This document shows, one piece after another, positions 36,641-46,049 of a stretch of DNA of 63,988 bases. Both the position numbers and the translations under genes were made by a program. Under the pieces are notes generated by a model. That model did not search any database. It was not told where the DNA came from and saw only the letters and a program-made list of their open reading frames with translations. The stretch comes from Xanthomonas arboricola pv. juglandis. Its GTDB lineage: Bacteria > Pseudomonadota > Gammaproteobacteria > Xanthomonadales > Xanthomonadaceae. The first letter of the stretch is position 1. Each line of letters begins with the position of its first letter. The DNA is taken from positions 1-63,988 of the forward strand of contig NZ_JZEF01000002.1 in NCBI RefSeq assembly GCF_001013475.1, read 5' to 3'.

Positions 36641-38266
36641 ATGTCTCTGCATCGTCTTGCCCCCCGCCTGGGTCTGGCCGTTGGCCTGTTGTGCGCCTGC
36701 TGCGCGCACGCCGCCGCACCGGCAGCGGCCCATCGCCTGCTGCGCGTCATGCTGGACGGGGCGAGCGACCAGCCCGTGTCCGGGCGCCTGCTGGTCTTCG
36801 CCACCCTGGCCAAGGACGCCCAGGCCGCGACCAAGGATGGCAAGGACGGCAAAGCCGGCAAGGTGGAGGAGGTGAGCGTGAACCCGTTCCGCCCGACCGC
36901 GGTGGCGGTGGCGGCGCAGGAGGTGACCGCGCTCGCCCCAGGTGCCAGCGTCGAGATCGACCTGGATAACATCGCCTTCCCCAGCGGCTTTTCTGCGCTG
37001 CCGGCCGGCGAGTACCTGTTCCAGGCCGTGCTGGATCCGGACCACAGTTACAGCTATGCCGGCCGCGACGGCGGCGACCTGTTGAGCGAGGTCACCGCGG
37101 TGACGCAGGGCAAGGGCAAGCCGTTGCCCACGCTGACGCTCAGCAAGCAGGTGCCCGCGTCGGACGACCCGTGGCAGGTGTCGCCGCGGGCGCCGCAGGC
37201 GATCCGCGACGCCATCCCGGAGGCCAGGCTGCATAGCGCGGACGCCTCGCTGGTCAGCCCGTCGCTGAGCGCGTTCTGGGGCCGGCCGGTGTCGCTGCGC
37301 GCCCGCGTGCTCACCCCACCCGGCTACGACGCCAAGGCCGCCACCCGCTACCCCACCGTGTATGTCACCCACGGCTTCGGCGGCAACTACAACCGCTTTG
37401 CCGGCAGCATCGCCGCCACCTGGAGCGCGATGGCCGCCAAGCAGATGCCGCCGATGATCTGGGTGTTCCTGGACCAGTCCACGCCCACCGGCACCCACGA
37501 GTTCGCCGACTCGGTCAACAACGGCCCCTGGGGCACCGCGCTGACCGAAGAGCTGATCCCCGCGCTCGAACGGCAATACAAGATGGACGGCAACGCCAAG
37601 GGCCGGTTCCTCAACGGGCATTCGTCCGGCGGCTGGGCCACGCTGTGGCTGCAGACGCGCTACCCCAAGCTGTTCGGCGGCACCTGGTCCACCTCGCCCG
37701 ATTCGAGCGACTTCCACGACTTCACCGGGCCGGATCTGTACGCGCCCAATGCCAACGTCTACCGGCGTCCGGACGGCAGCCCGTTCCCGTTGATCCGCGA
37801 CCAGGGCAAGGTGGTGGCCGACCTGGAAACCTTCGCCAAGCTCGAACGCGTGTTAGGCCCGTATGGCGGCCAGATGACCTCGTTCGACTGGGTGTTCTCG
37901 CCGCGCGGGCCCGACGGCCGCCCGGTGCCGATGTTCGACCGCGACACCGGCAAGGTGGACCCGGCCGTGGTGGCCTACTGGCGCACGCACTACGACATCG
38001 CCGCGCGCGTGGCCGCGCAGTGGCCCGCGCTCAAGCCGGATCTGGACGGCAAGATCCACCTGATCGTCGGCACCGCCGACACGTTCTACCTGGATGGGGC
38101 GGCGCGCAAGTTCCAGGCGGTGCTGGACGGCCTGGGCGCCAGGAGCGACTTCCGCTACCTGGAAGGCCGCACCCACTTCGACCTGTACAAGGAGGGCGAG
38201 GACGGCAACGCCCTGATGAAGAAGATTGCCTGGGAGATGTACGCCGTGGCGCGGCCCAAGCAGTAA
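36641..38266 (+). CDS. Secreted esterase-like alpha/beta hydrolase (esterase D/PF00756 type)
   Basis: This 541-residue protein has a signal peptide (MSLHRLAPRLGLAVGLLCAC, cleavage near AHAAA), an N-terminal beta-rich domain (about 30-200), and a C-terminal alpha/beta hydrolase with oxyanion region YVTHGFGGNYNRF and nucleophile Ser in FLNGHSSGGWATLWL. The catalytic His is probably in GRTHFDLY near the C-terminus. The family includes feruloyl and acetyl xylan esterases and siderophore esterases; the substrate is not clear. The ATG at 36641 is chosen for the signal peptide. Confidence 0.85.
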   Translation: MSLHRLAPRLGLAVGLLCACCAHAAAPAAAHRLLRVMLDGASDQPVSGRLLVFATLAKDAQAATKDGKDGKAGKVEEVSVNPFRPTAVAVAAQEVTALAPGASVEIDLDNIAFPSGFSALPAGEYLFQAVLDPDHSYSYAGRDGGDLLSEVTAVTQGKGKPLPTLTLSKQVPASDDPWQVSPRAPQAIRDAIPEARLHSADASLVSPSLSAFWGRPVSLRARVLTPPGYDAKAATRYPTVYVTHGFGGNYNRFAGSIAATWSAMAAKQMPPMIWVFLDQSTPTGTHEFADSVNNGPWGTALTEELIPALERQYKMDGNAKGRFLNGHSSGGWATLWLQTRYPKLFGGTWSTSPDSSDFHDFTGPDLYAPNANVYRRPDGSPFPLIRDQGKVVADLETFAKLERVLGPYGGQMTSFDWVFSPRGPDGRPVPMFDRDTGKVDPAVVAYWRTHYDIAARVAAQWPALKPDLDGKIHLIVGTADTFYLDGAARKFQAVLDGLGARSDFRYLEGRTHFDLYKEGEDGNALMKKIAWEMYAVARPKQ

Positions 38267-38336
38267 GCGCGCCGGCGCTGCCGATCGGCGTGCCGGCCAC
38301 CGGCACGCCAGGGCGCAGCATCACCGGCCCCGCTGC

Positions 38337-38738
38337 TCAGGCCGAGCGCTTGGGCAATTCCCACTCCAGCTGCTGCCTGAGCACCAGCAGCAGCACCTTC
38401 AGGCTGCCGCTGCGGACCAGCGCGGCCGGCGTCTGCCCGTCCAGCGCGTTCATGGGCTTGCGGAACCAGCCGATCAGCGCCTCGTTGTTGCCGCCGTTCA
38501 AGGCCCAGGCATGGCAGACGATCTCGCCCAGGTTCTCGATGCCGGTGCTGCCCAGCAGCTTGAGGTGCTCCGGCGTGAAGGCGAACAGCGACAGCACCAG
38601 CTCGGCATCGGCGGCCTTGCCGTGGTCGACCGCCATCTGCTGGCTGTGCGCGGTGTTGTAGGCCGCCCCCTGCGCGCGGAAGTCTTCGGCACGCCGCATG
38701 CCGGTGAGCAGTGATGCAATGAGGTCGGCGCGTTCCAT
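38337..38738 (-). CDS. Small protein with an MbcA/ParS/Xre-like toxin-binding C-terminus
   Basis: The 133-residue soluble protein ends with GWFRKPMNALDGQTPAALVR, which fits the pattern of MbcA/ParS/Xre antitoxins (a conserved Trp, P-L, G-x-TP and a closing helix). The N-terminal two thirds are helical with no recognised domain. No RES-domain toxin lies beside it, so it is either an orphan antitoxin or a protein with another use of the fold. The ATG at 38738 is chosen as the first in a bias-consistent frame; 19 codons upstream are also open. Confidence 0.6.
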   Translation of the reverse strand: MERADLIASLLTGMRRAEDFRAQGAAYNTAHSQQMAVDHGKAADAELVLSLFAFTPEHLKLLGSTGIENLGEIVCHAWALNGGNNEALIGWFRKPMNALDGQTPAALVRSGSLKVLLLVLRQQLEWELPKRSA

Positions 38739-39040
38739 AAAGCAGTCCAACGGTGTGATAGCGCGCACGCTATCCGCGTCGTCGTCGCCGCTCAATCAGG
38801 AGTCTCCTGACAGCGGCGATGGGCGTCAACGGCGGTTGCATTACGCGCCGGCCGGCCCGTGCGGGGTTGGCAGGCCGGCGGCGGCTTCGGTGGCCGATTC
38901 CCGCTTGCGGCCCCGCCTGGAAGCGGCGCCAACCATTGGCAGCGCTTAACGCGGGGATTGCTAGCATCCGGGCGCGTTACTGGCAGCAGCCCGCCTGCAG
39001 GGCTGCCGTATTGGAGTGTCATCTCATGAGGAGTTGTCAG

Positions 39041-39496
39041 ATGCCCTGGAAATCCGCTCTCGCCCTGCTTGCCCTGTCCGCCGCCGCGCTGCCGGCCTTG
39101 GCCCAGTCCGACCGCCAGGTGGTCGAAGACATGCTCACCCGCTCGGCCAATGTCTGCCCCGGCCACAGCACCGACCGCACCGCGCCCACCGTCAAGGCCG
39201 TGCCCGTGGGCGCACTACGGGTGATGCTGGAACGCGGCCTGGTCATGTGCCCGGACCGCCGCCTGGATGCCGCCGCACCGGCGGTGTTCTACGGCCGCCT
39301 GGGCGTGTTCGCCTGGAACCCGGAAGTGCCCGCCGGCAAGACGGTGATCGTCAAGCAGATCGACACCATGACCCGCAACGAGGAATACCCCGCCGAGACG
39401 CTGGTGTGGGACGCCAAGGGCACCGCGCTCAAGCAGCAGACCGTGCCGATGTTCGAGCCCAAGCCGGGCGCGGCGGTGTTGTACAAGGTGCGTTGA
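39041..39496 (+). CDS. Secreted hypothetical protein
   Basis: This 151-residue protein has a clean signal peptide (MPWKSALALLALSAAALPAL, cleaved after ALA) and a mature domain with two Cys (NVCPGHS and LVMCPDRR) that may form a disulfide. I do not recognise the family. ATG at 39041 is preceded by AGGAG at 39029; ATG at 39026 is possible but adds no hydrophobic residues. The 302-bp gap upstream (38739-39040) holds no gene. Confidence 0.7.
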   Translation: MPWKSALALLALSAAALPALAQSDRQVVEDMLTRSANVCPGHSTDRTAPTVKAVPVGALRVMLERGLVMCPDRRLDAAAPAVFYGRLGVFAWNPEVPAGKTVIVKQIDTMTRNEEYPAETLVWDAKGTALKQQTVPMFEPKPGAAVLYKVR

Positions 39497-39722
39497 GGCT
39501 GGTGCTTCACACAAGCGCCAGTGCCATAGCTGCAGCGGCGAACCCTCACCCTTGTGTCGCTTGCGGCTACGGCATCAACACGCAGAAGCTCGCGCCAGTG
39601 AATAGCAGTGACGGTGGCTCGCGACGAATGGCCGGTCAGCATGGACACCGGCTGCGGGTATCACGCGCGCATTTAGGCATTGCTCCCTATACTCGATTTC
39701 GGCACGCAGCACAGGAGGATGC

Positions 39723-40574
39723 ATGAGACACCCACTGGCCTTGGCCGGCCTTGCATGCATGGCATTGGGCTTCTCCGTCCCGGGCTGCAGCGCAACGCAA
39801 AAAGGCGATGACACCATGACCAACGAACAGGGATGCGTCCGTCAACGTGGCGGTCCGCAAGACCCAGGCACCAGCCCGCCACCGGTCATGGAGGCGTGCC
39901 TGGGTCCGTACAAATTGCATATTCCCGCCAACTATTTCGACGACCAGATGGGGCCGAACTTCGATGGCAGCTTCGGGCTGTATCTGGAATACCCGGAGTT
40001 GAACGCGTTTGCTCCCGGCGAGCGTGCCCACCTGAAGCTGGACGTGGCCACCCGTACCGTCAACATCGGCTACCGCTACCTTGACCGGATCGACCCCGAT
40101 GCATTCCTGCGCCGGCAGTACACGCCGGACAGCACAGCGCAGGACACCCCGGAAGCGGATATCAACACGCGCATCAAGGGAGAAGAAAAAGACGGGCTCA
40201 CGCCCTACTACGCCAACATCGCTGCGTACCGCGAGCACTATCTGGCGCAAGGACTGAAACCGTCCAATTCCATCATGGATGCAAGCTACTACAAGGATTG
40301 GTATGTCAGCCGCGATGCTCGAGGGAACATCGACACCATCATCAAGTGCACGTCCCGCGAGGTCGAACAGTCGGGCGTGGAGTCCCGCGAGGGCAAGCTT
40401 GTCCGCAGCAAGGAGCGGGAACTTCCCAGCTGCGAGCACGTCTTCGTCATTCCGGAAATGAAGGTCGCAGTGGAGATCAATTATGTGCGCGTTGCATTGA
40501 AGGACTGGAGGAAGATCCAGGACCGCGCGCGGAGTGCACTGAAAGACTTCATGCCGGCTCCCACCGGCACCTGA
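39723..40574 (+). CDS. Putative immunity lipoprotein (X-Tfi-like) for the intact effector
   Basis: This 283-residue protein has a lipoprotein signal (LGFSVPGC, lipobox Cys at 22) and a large periplasmic domain containing KLHIPANYFDDQMGPNFDG and EYPELNAFAPGE. Its ATG follows AGGAGG closely. The gene ends 28 bp before the XVIPCD effector at 40603, the usual immunity-effector arrangement of Xanthomonas T4SS cargo. The fold is unknown to me; the size is larger than most lipoprotein inhibitors. Confidence 0.75.
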   Translation: MRHPLALAGLACMALGFSVPGCSATQKGDDTMTNEQGCVRQRGGPQDPGTSPPPVMEACLGPYKLHIPANYFDDQMGPNFDGSFGLYLEYPELNAFAPGERAHLKLDVATRTVNIGYRYLDRIDPDAFLRRQYTPDSTAQDTPEADINTRIKGEEKDGLTPYYANIAAYREHYLAQGLKPSNSIMDASYYKDWYVSRDARGNIDTIIKCTSREVEQSGVESREGKLVRSKERELPSCEHVFVIPEMKVAVEINYVRVALKDWRKIQDRARSALKDFMPAPTGT

Positions 40575-40602
40575 CCGCTTGCTAGCGACAAGGAGGTGAT
40601 AC

Positions 40603-41937
40603 ATGCCAGGACTGACGCAAGACGATCTTCGGATCCTTTCTGCCTATGCGCGGCAGGAGAATCGCGAGTTGTATTGGAACTACCTCGCCCACAAGGACGG
40701 TAATGACGGCTACGGCCTGCTTGCCTTAGGTGTGGTGCGCAACGACAACGCTCCCGGAGCCACCGCAAACATCTTCGCCGACAACCGCGCACGCGATGGC
40801 GGCATCAGGATGAGCGAGCGCGAATGGAACCAGTTTGGCGTCAACCTCATGCGGCGCGATCTGGACGAACGCCGGGGCCAACTGGATGCCGGGCACCCGG
40901 ACCTGGCGCTCAATCTCCCGGTCCGGGACGTGCAGGACGTGCATGACCGCACCTTCCAAGCGCACCGGATCGATCCCAATGCCTGGACACCACGCGAGTT
41001 TCTGCAAGCCGCACGGCGCCATGGCGGCGAAGGCGAGGCAGAACAGGCCTGGACGATGATGCTGGACAACACAGCACTTGGCTTGTCGCGCATGCGCTCG
41101 ACCAGCTGGGACACCATGCACACCTACAACGACCAGGAGCTGGATGCGGCGGCGTACATGCGGCGCATGGCTGGGGCAAGGACATTGGCGACCCAGGCGC
41201 TGCCCAATACGGATCCAGACCGGATTGGGGCAGTCAGTTCCTATGCGCTATACGACGCGCGCTCAAAACAATGGAACCAGGTAACCACAATAGGGGAGGT
41301 GCCCACCTCTCAACCGATTCGAGATGCCGACCAGCTGCAGGAGCTCAACGACACGCGTCAACTCAGGTTGGACCGGCAGGAGCTGAGGCGCGAGTTCCAT
41401 CCCGATGACCCGTACCGGAACCTGCCGATCGTCCGCAGCCCTTACTTGTTGTCCGACAACACGCCGTCCAACGCGCAGGAACAGGCAACGCAACTGGCCG
41501 CCGCAGCGTCCGTCACCACGCCCGATCAACCCGGTCACCCACGGTTCGCGTTGCATCAGCAATGCAGCGCGGGCGTCGATGCACTGGACCGCCAACTCGG
41601 GCGCCAACCCGACCAGCGCAGCGCATGCATGACCGCCAGCCTGACCACACTGGCGGCAGCCAATGGGCTCGACCGTGTGGACCACGTGTTTCTAAACAAA
41701 GACGGCAGCGATGCGCAGGTAGGCCAATATGTGTTCGTAGTGCAAGGCGATCCAAAGAACCCAGCGCATCTGCGCGCGCACATGCCAACCGACCAGGCAG
41801 TTACGACGCCAGTGGAAACCTCGTTCCGCGAACTGGCGCAGATCGATCAGCGCCAACAGTTGCAGCAGCAGAACGCGCAGACGCTGGCGCAACAGCAAGA
41901 GGCACCAACGCAAGGTGGGCGCACACTAGGCGTTTGA
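40603..41937 (+). CDS. XVIPCD-type T4SS effector (X-Tfe-like), intact
   Basis: This 444-residue protein has an N-terminal domain (about 1-300) with no family I recognise; it starts LTQDDLRILSAYARQENREL and includes GYGLLALGVVRNDNAPG. Residues about 312-444 are a XVIPCD: HPRFALHQQCSAGVDALD, the central LAAANGLDRVDHVFLN, YVFVVQGDPKNPAHLRAHMP and a Gln-rich tail. That domain directs proteins into the Xanthomonas antibacterial T4SS. A very strong ribosome site (AAGGAGGTGA, 40590-40599) precedes the ATG. The toxic activity is unknown; a periplasmic target is implied by the lipoprotein partner. Confidence 0.85.
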   Translation: MPGLTQDDLRILSAYARQENRELYWNYLAHKDGNDGYGLLALGVVRNDNAPGATANIFADNRARDGGIRMSEREWNQFGVNLMRRDLDERRGQLDAGHPDLALNLPVRDVQDVHDRTFQAHRIDPNAWTPREFLQAARRHGGEGEAEQAWTMMLDNTALGLSRMRSTSWDTMHTYNDQELDAAAYMRRMAGARTLATQALPNTDPDRIGAVSSYALYDARSKQWNQVTTIGEVPTSQPIRDADQLQELNDTRQLRLDRQELRREFHPDDPYRNLPIVRSPYLLSDNTPSNAQEQATQLAAAASVTTPDQPGHPRFALHQQCSAGVDALDRQLGRQPDQRSACMTASLTTLAAANGLDRVDHVFLNKDGSDAQVGQYVFVVQGDPKNPAHLRAHMPTDQAVTTPVETSFRELAQIDQRQQLQQQNAQTLAQQQEAPTQGGRTLGV

Positions 41938-41984
41938 TATTGGTTGTTGGAGCCCGTATCCGCATCCCTTCCTGCGGCGCCACG

Positions 41985-42293
41985 TCAGTCAGTCGGGTCT
42001 GCCCCACCAGCATGTAGCCGCTGCGCATCGATCTCATCGACAATGCCACGCACCGCACGGGCGGCATTGAAGATGTTCTCACCCAGGATCGACAGACTGG
42101 TGGCGTCCAGCGGCTTGCCGCTGCACACCGCCACCATGTCGCTCTGTGCAGTGATCGTGCGCAGCAGCGTATGGAACCGGTCGATCTGCTCGACAGTAAC
42201 ACCGAAGGTGAAGTGTTTTTCGTACGTTTGCAGTTTTTCCCCTGGCGTGGCGCGTCGTCGCGCGGTGGTCGAAAGGGCTTTCGAAGTGGTCAT
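41985..42293 (-). CDS. Hypothetical protein, 102 residues
   Basis: This small soluble protein is convergent with the effector gene. It is basic at the N-terminus (TTSKALSTTARRRATPGEKL) and helical after residue 30, with SLSILGENIFNAARAVRG. No family is recognised. Codon bias is normal and the frame is free of rare codons. Upstream lies an AT-rich stretch (42,300-42,400) that may be its promoter. Confidence 0.55.
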   Translation of the reverse strand: MTTSKALSTTARRRATPGEKLQTYEKHFTFGVTVEQIDRFHTLLRTITAQSDMVAVCSGKPLDATSLSILGENIFNAARAVRGIVDEIDAQRLHAGGADPTD

Positions 42294-42410
42294 GGCGTCC
42301 GTCCTCGACGTGAGCGGACGGATGTCCGCAAAGCCACCGTAGCGCGCTTTTTCGGATATCTGAAAACCAGATATTTCGCCTGATTTTTTAGCGCAGCGCA
42401 GGTTTGCGTC

Positions 42411-43307
42411 TCAAGCCGATTTTGTCGGTTCGATCGTCGCGGTGAAGCGCCGAGGCTCACCAGTGATCGGGTCATCGAATGCCAAGGTGTGCGCGAACAA
42501 CTGCAGCGGTCGCTCTGGATCATCGGGCCGCTGATCTTCCAGCTCTGGATAGAAACGGTCATGCAGGATCGGCGCGCCCAGCGCGGCCATATGCACGCGC
42601 AATTGGTGCTTGCGCCCGGTGACCGGCTCCAGCCGGTACGTCCACGTGTCTACGCCGCGTGCGACCACATCGATCACCGTCTCGCTGTTCGGCTCGCCCA
42701 CGCCCTCGCGCATGCGGAAGAACGGCTCGCCCGGCTCCAGCCGGCTGCGATGCACATACGGAAACCTCAGCCCCGGCAGCGGTGGTGCGACTGCCAGATA
42801 GTGCTTGCGAATACGCCGCTCGCGGAACAGCGCCTGGTAGATCCCGCGTGTGGCCGGGTTGGCAGAGAACAACACCAATCCGGCGGTGTCGCGATCGATG
42901 CGGTGCAGCGGCACCAACGCGGGGTTATCGAAGCGCCGCACCAAACGGGTCAATAGCGTCTGGTGCACGTACGCACCAGCTGGCACCACGGGCAGGAAAT
43001 GCGGCTTGCAGGCCACCACCAGGTGCGCGTCCGCATGCACTACCATCTCGGCAAATGGGATGACCCGCTCGTCCACTACCTCGCGGAAGTACAAAATTTC
43101 GGCACCCAGGCGATACGGCGCAGAGGCATCAAGCGCGCTGCCTTCGGCATCCAGCACACGCCCGCGCGCGAAGCGGTCCTGCCAGGTGGCGGCATCCACA
43201 CCCGGAAAGCACGCGCATAACGCTTCCAACACCGTGGACCAGGGCCCGGATGGCAGCTGGAACTGGCTGGCGGGGAGGCCATCAAGCATCGGGCGTGCTG
43301 GAAGCAT
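42411..43307 (-). CDS. RluA-family 23S rRNA/tRNA pseudouridine synthase-like protein
   Basis: The 298-residue protein carries the RluA catalytic motif LVPLHRIDRDTAGLVLFS, with the nucleophilic Asp, and later VTGRKHQLRVHMAALGAPIL. It isomerises uridine in structured RNA; the exact site is unknown. An N-terminal S4-like part (about 25-75) precedes the catalytic domain. ATG at 43307 is chosen; a GTG six codons upstream is possible. It looks like a core gene embedded between accessory pairs. Confidence 0.88.
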   Translation of the reverse strand: MLPARPMLDGLPASQFQLPSGPWSTVLEALCACFPGVDAATWQDRFARGRVLDAEGSALDASAPYRLGAEILYFREVVDERVIPFAEMVVHADAHLVVACKPHFLPVVPAGAYVHQTLLTRLVRRFDNPALVPLHRIDRDTAGLVLFSANPATRGIYQALFRERRIRKHYLAVAPPLPGLRFPYVHRSRLEPGEPFFRMREGVGEPNSETVIDVVARGVDTWTYRLEPVTGRKHQLRVHMAALGAPILHDRFYPELEDQRPDDPERPLQLFAHTLAFDDPITGEPRRFTATIEPTKSA

Positions 43308-43674
43308 GACCACAACAAGGCGCACTCACACGGAGAGGGCTGGAATCGTACCCTGCCTGCGTTTGCCGTTCTCTCCTGATTTCCGCAAAGGTGAACAGAA
43401 AAGCCTCAACCGCAACGAGTGACCATCAGGCGATACGCATGACGCCACGTTAGGCAATGCCGCAGCTCTATACCAATGAAATGGGGATACGCTGTTGCTC
43501 CAGACACCAGCCGGTCTTGCGCGTGCGGAAGCGTTTCGGTTCTTAAGTAGTGACTTTTACCAACAGCCTACCTGTGATTTTTCTTACCGTAAGCGAATTG
43601 AAAACTGCTGTTTGCAGTAAAGTCCCTGCGCCCTACGCCCGACTCGCCGATTGCGCAGATCAAGGAAGCGTTCA
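43308..43674. other. AT-richer intergenic region before the third immunity gene
   Basis: No gene is supported. G+C is lower than in the flanks. The stretch AAAACTGCTGTTTGCAGTAAA (about 43,600) contains an ACTGC/GCAGT dyad, and AAGGAAGC (43662-43669) is a fair ribosome site for the lipoprotein at 43675. The promoter for the lipoprotein-effector operon is expected here. Confidence 0.35.
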
Positions 43675-44166
43675 ATGACAGCTCAAAGAAAGTTCAACAA
43701 GAAGATCATGCGTTGCATGTCACTCACCGTAGTCGCGCTGAGTGCAGCATGCTCGAATGCTTCGCCGCCGGCTGGTGCGACAGTCGGTAACTTTGCAAAC
43801 AAGTGGGCGTACGCCACCGCCTGCGGTTCTGGCCACTTTCTGAGCGTTGACCTCAATCAGCAGAAGAGCCATGTCACAGGAGAGTGGAGCGAAGGAACCA
43901 ATGCTCGTGGAGGTGGCGGAAAATTGGAAGGGGATGTGCGTAGCGGAAAGCTCTACGTTCGCTACTGCAGCGATGATGGCGAGGCAGGCTATGAGGCATG
44001 TCCCAACTTTTCGGGGGAAGAAGATTACTTCGTTCTTGAAAAGGGGGCCTTGGTTCGCTATCAGAAGTTCGGCGATACATATAAGCGAGATGTCGCCTTG
44101 CACCCTGATATCAAGGGCAAGCAGATTCCATCCGAAACCTGTGCAGACACGGAGAGCGACTCATGA
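43675..44166 (+). CDS. Putative immunity lipoprotein (X-Tfi-like) for the lysozyme-like effector
   Basis: This 163-residue protein has a basic N-terminus, a hydrophobic stretch and a lipobox (VALSAAC), then a small periplasmic domain with four or more Cys (ATACGSG, VRYCSDDG, YEACPNF, SETCADT), probably disulfide bonded. Its TGA overlaps the effector ATG by 4 bp (44163-44166), tying immunity and toxin to one transcript. A role as an inhibitor of a cell-wall hydrolase is inferred from the partner. Confidence 0.75.
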   Translation: MTAQRKFNKKIMRCMSLTVVALSAACSNASPPAGATVGNFANKWAYATACGSGHFLSVDLNQQKSHVTGEWSEGTNARGGGGKLEGDVRSGKLYVRYCSDDGEAGYEACPNFSGEEDYFVLEKGALVRYQKFGDTYKRDVALHPDIKGKQIPSETCADTESDS

Positions 44167-45815
44167 GCGGGCTGACAGATCAGGAGTTGCGGGCCGCGCT
44201 GTACTTTGCTGTCGGCGTGTCATCCGAAAGCGGCTATGCGCTTATCAATTGGAGGTCGCTGGCGACAATCTCAGGACACCGTTGCTAGAGCCGGCCGACA
44301 ACAGTGGCTACACGATCGGCACTATCCAAACTGACCTGGGACAGCACCATCAGCCGAACATGCCTAACGGGGAGAACGTTCCAAGGGACCCTCGTGAATG
44401 CCTATCAACAATGGGCGCATGGACAGCAGCAAGATCTTGTTCTCAGCCAACAGCAGGTTGATCAGACAATCGCCGATCTTGGCCGTAACGGCCGCGCTAT
44501 CCGCGTCGATGCCGGTCGGCCGCTCGATGCTGAAGTGAAATCCGAGCTGGACACATTCCTTTCTTCTAACGAGGGCATCAGCTGGGTACATCAACGCGAT
44601 GTGGCGCAAATCGACAAGTTGATGGATCGCGCTATCGCGCCCTTGCAGCGGAGTGAGCTCTACCAGAATGCGTCTCTGAACGACCAAGTTAGGTTGGCGA
44701 CGATGGTTGGGAAAGCCTACAACCAGAACGAAACGCGCACCGCGCCGATGATCCGCAACATTGAGGCAAATCAGTACCATTCGCTCGCGGATGTGAGTGC
44801 TGCCATTGATGATCTGAATCCAAGGGCGACTGGACGTGGCGACTATCTGGAAGCTGGGCGAGACAAGGCGCTGGAGGGCGCCGATGTGGTAAATGCATTG
44901 CGCAATGCGGATTCGCGTAGCCCGCTTGCAACAGTATGGACCAATGTGGTCGCCAACCCGCTTGTGGATCCGACAACACTCAACGCGCCGCAGGCAGGCC
45001 AAAACTTGGCGCACGAATATCATGCGGTGAAAAACCTGTTTCTGCACTACAACCGTGCAGAAGAATTCGTGAGCGCGCTGGATCGCGGCGCTACCTATCA
45101 AAATGCTTCAACAGACCGGGCAGACCCAACGCGATTCAATGGTGCTGGATTTTATGCTGCCGGTAACGACTTGGTGACCTGGGACAAGACAGGTCAGGGT
45201 CACGCATTCTTGAATGGTGCTTGGAGCGGTGTTGAGCGTCAGAATCTTGCGCGAGTGCGCAACGATGACGGCACCACAGATCTGAGCATCAGCGAAAATG
45301 GTCAAACGCGTAAATTGCTGCATGTCGATCCACGTGCAAATCCATTGCGCGGGTCGGAAGAACCAGCGCAGCCAACGCTGCATGATCAACCGCCGGTGGT
45401 GCCTAGGCATGGTTCCTTGCTTCCATCACAGGACCCGCTCCATCGCCAAGCCGAAGATGCCGTTCGCCGCCTTGAGCAAGGTCTCGGCAGGGAGTACGAC
45501 GACAACAGCGCAAGGCTGGCAGCAAGTAGCGCGTACTTAGCTAAAGAGAATGGGCTGACAAGAATCGATCATGTCGTGCTGAGCGAGAACTCTAAGTCTG
45601 TGCGACAAGGCGAGAACCTGTTCGTTGTAGAGGGGGCGTTGAACGATCCCGCACACAAGATGGCGCACATGAAGACGAACGACGCCATCGCACAGCCGGT
45701 TGAACAGTCTCTGGCGCAATTGCAGTCCTTAGGTGAGACACAGCGGCAGCAACAGTCCCAGCAACAAGAGCAGCAGCGCGAACAATCGATCACTCCGCCG
45801 CCCCGGATGGTATGA
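44163..45815 (+). pseudogene. XVIPCD-type T4SS effector with lysozyme-like N-terminus, two compensating frameshifts
   Basis: From ATG 44163 the frame reads SGLTDQELRAALYFAVGVSS and then stops. One base lost near 44,242 and one extra C in the run at 44389-44391 restore a single reading: YQLEVAGDNLRTPLLEPADN, SGYTIGTIQTDLGQHHQP, ENVPRD, then LVNAYQQWAHGQQQDL onward. The restored protein has about 550 residues. The first 170 resemble cell-wall glycosidases of the lysozyme superfamily (a guess from GYTIGTIQTDLG and the acidic GVSSE). The last 130 are XVIPCD: AAVRRLEQ-like helix, LAKENGLTRIDHVVLSE, LFVVEGALNDPAHKMAHM and a Gln-rich tail. The changes may be real decay or assembly errors. Confidence 0.75.
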
Positions 45816-46049
45816 GAGGGCACGAAATAGCTTGGGCCCTGAGGTTTCGCGAGGGCATTAATACTCCGACGCACGCGGGCGCGCTGATGGACGCATAAGC
45901 GGCCTCAAGCGGTGGAGCAAGAATTTGGTTTCTCACTTTCGAGCGCGTGAGGCTGATGTCTGGTGGGAGATTGCTCGCAACGGCGCAGATGCTCTGCTGA
46001 CAAAACCTGTTGCAGCGGCTATGGTCGAAGCTGGGACGGGGGTTCTTGC

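Noticed and set aside
34623..45815. A type VI secretion effector-immunity cluster
   Set aside because: No Hcp, VgrG, PAAR or MIX elements are present; the shared C-terminal pattern fits XVIPCD of the T4SS.
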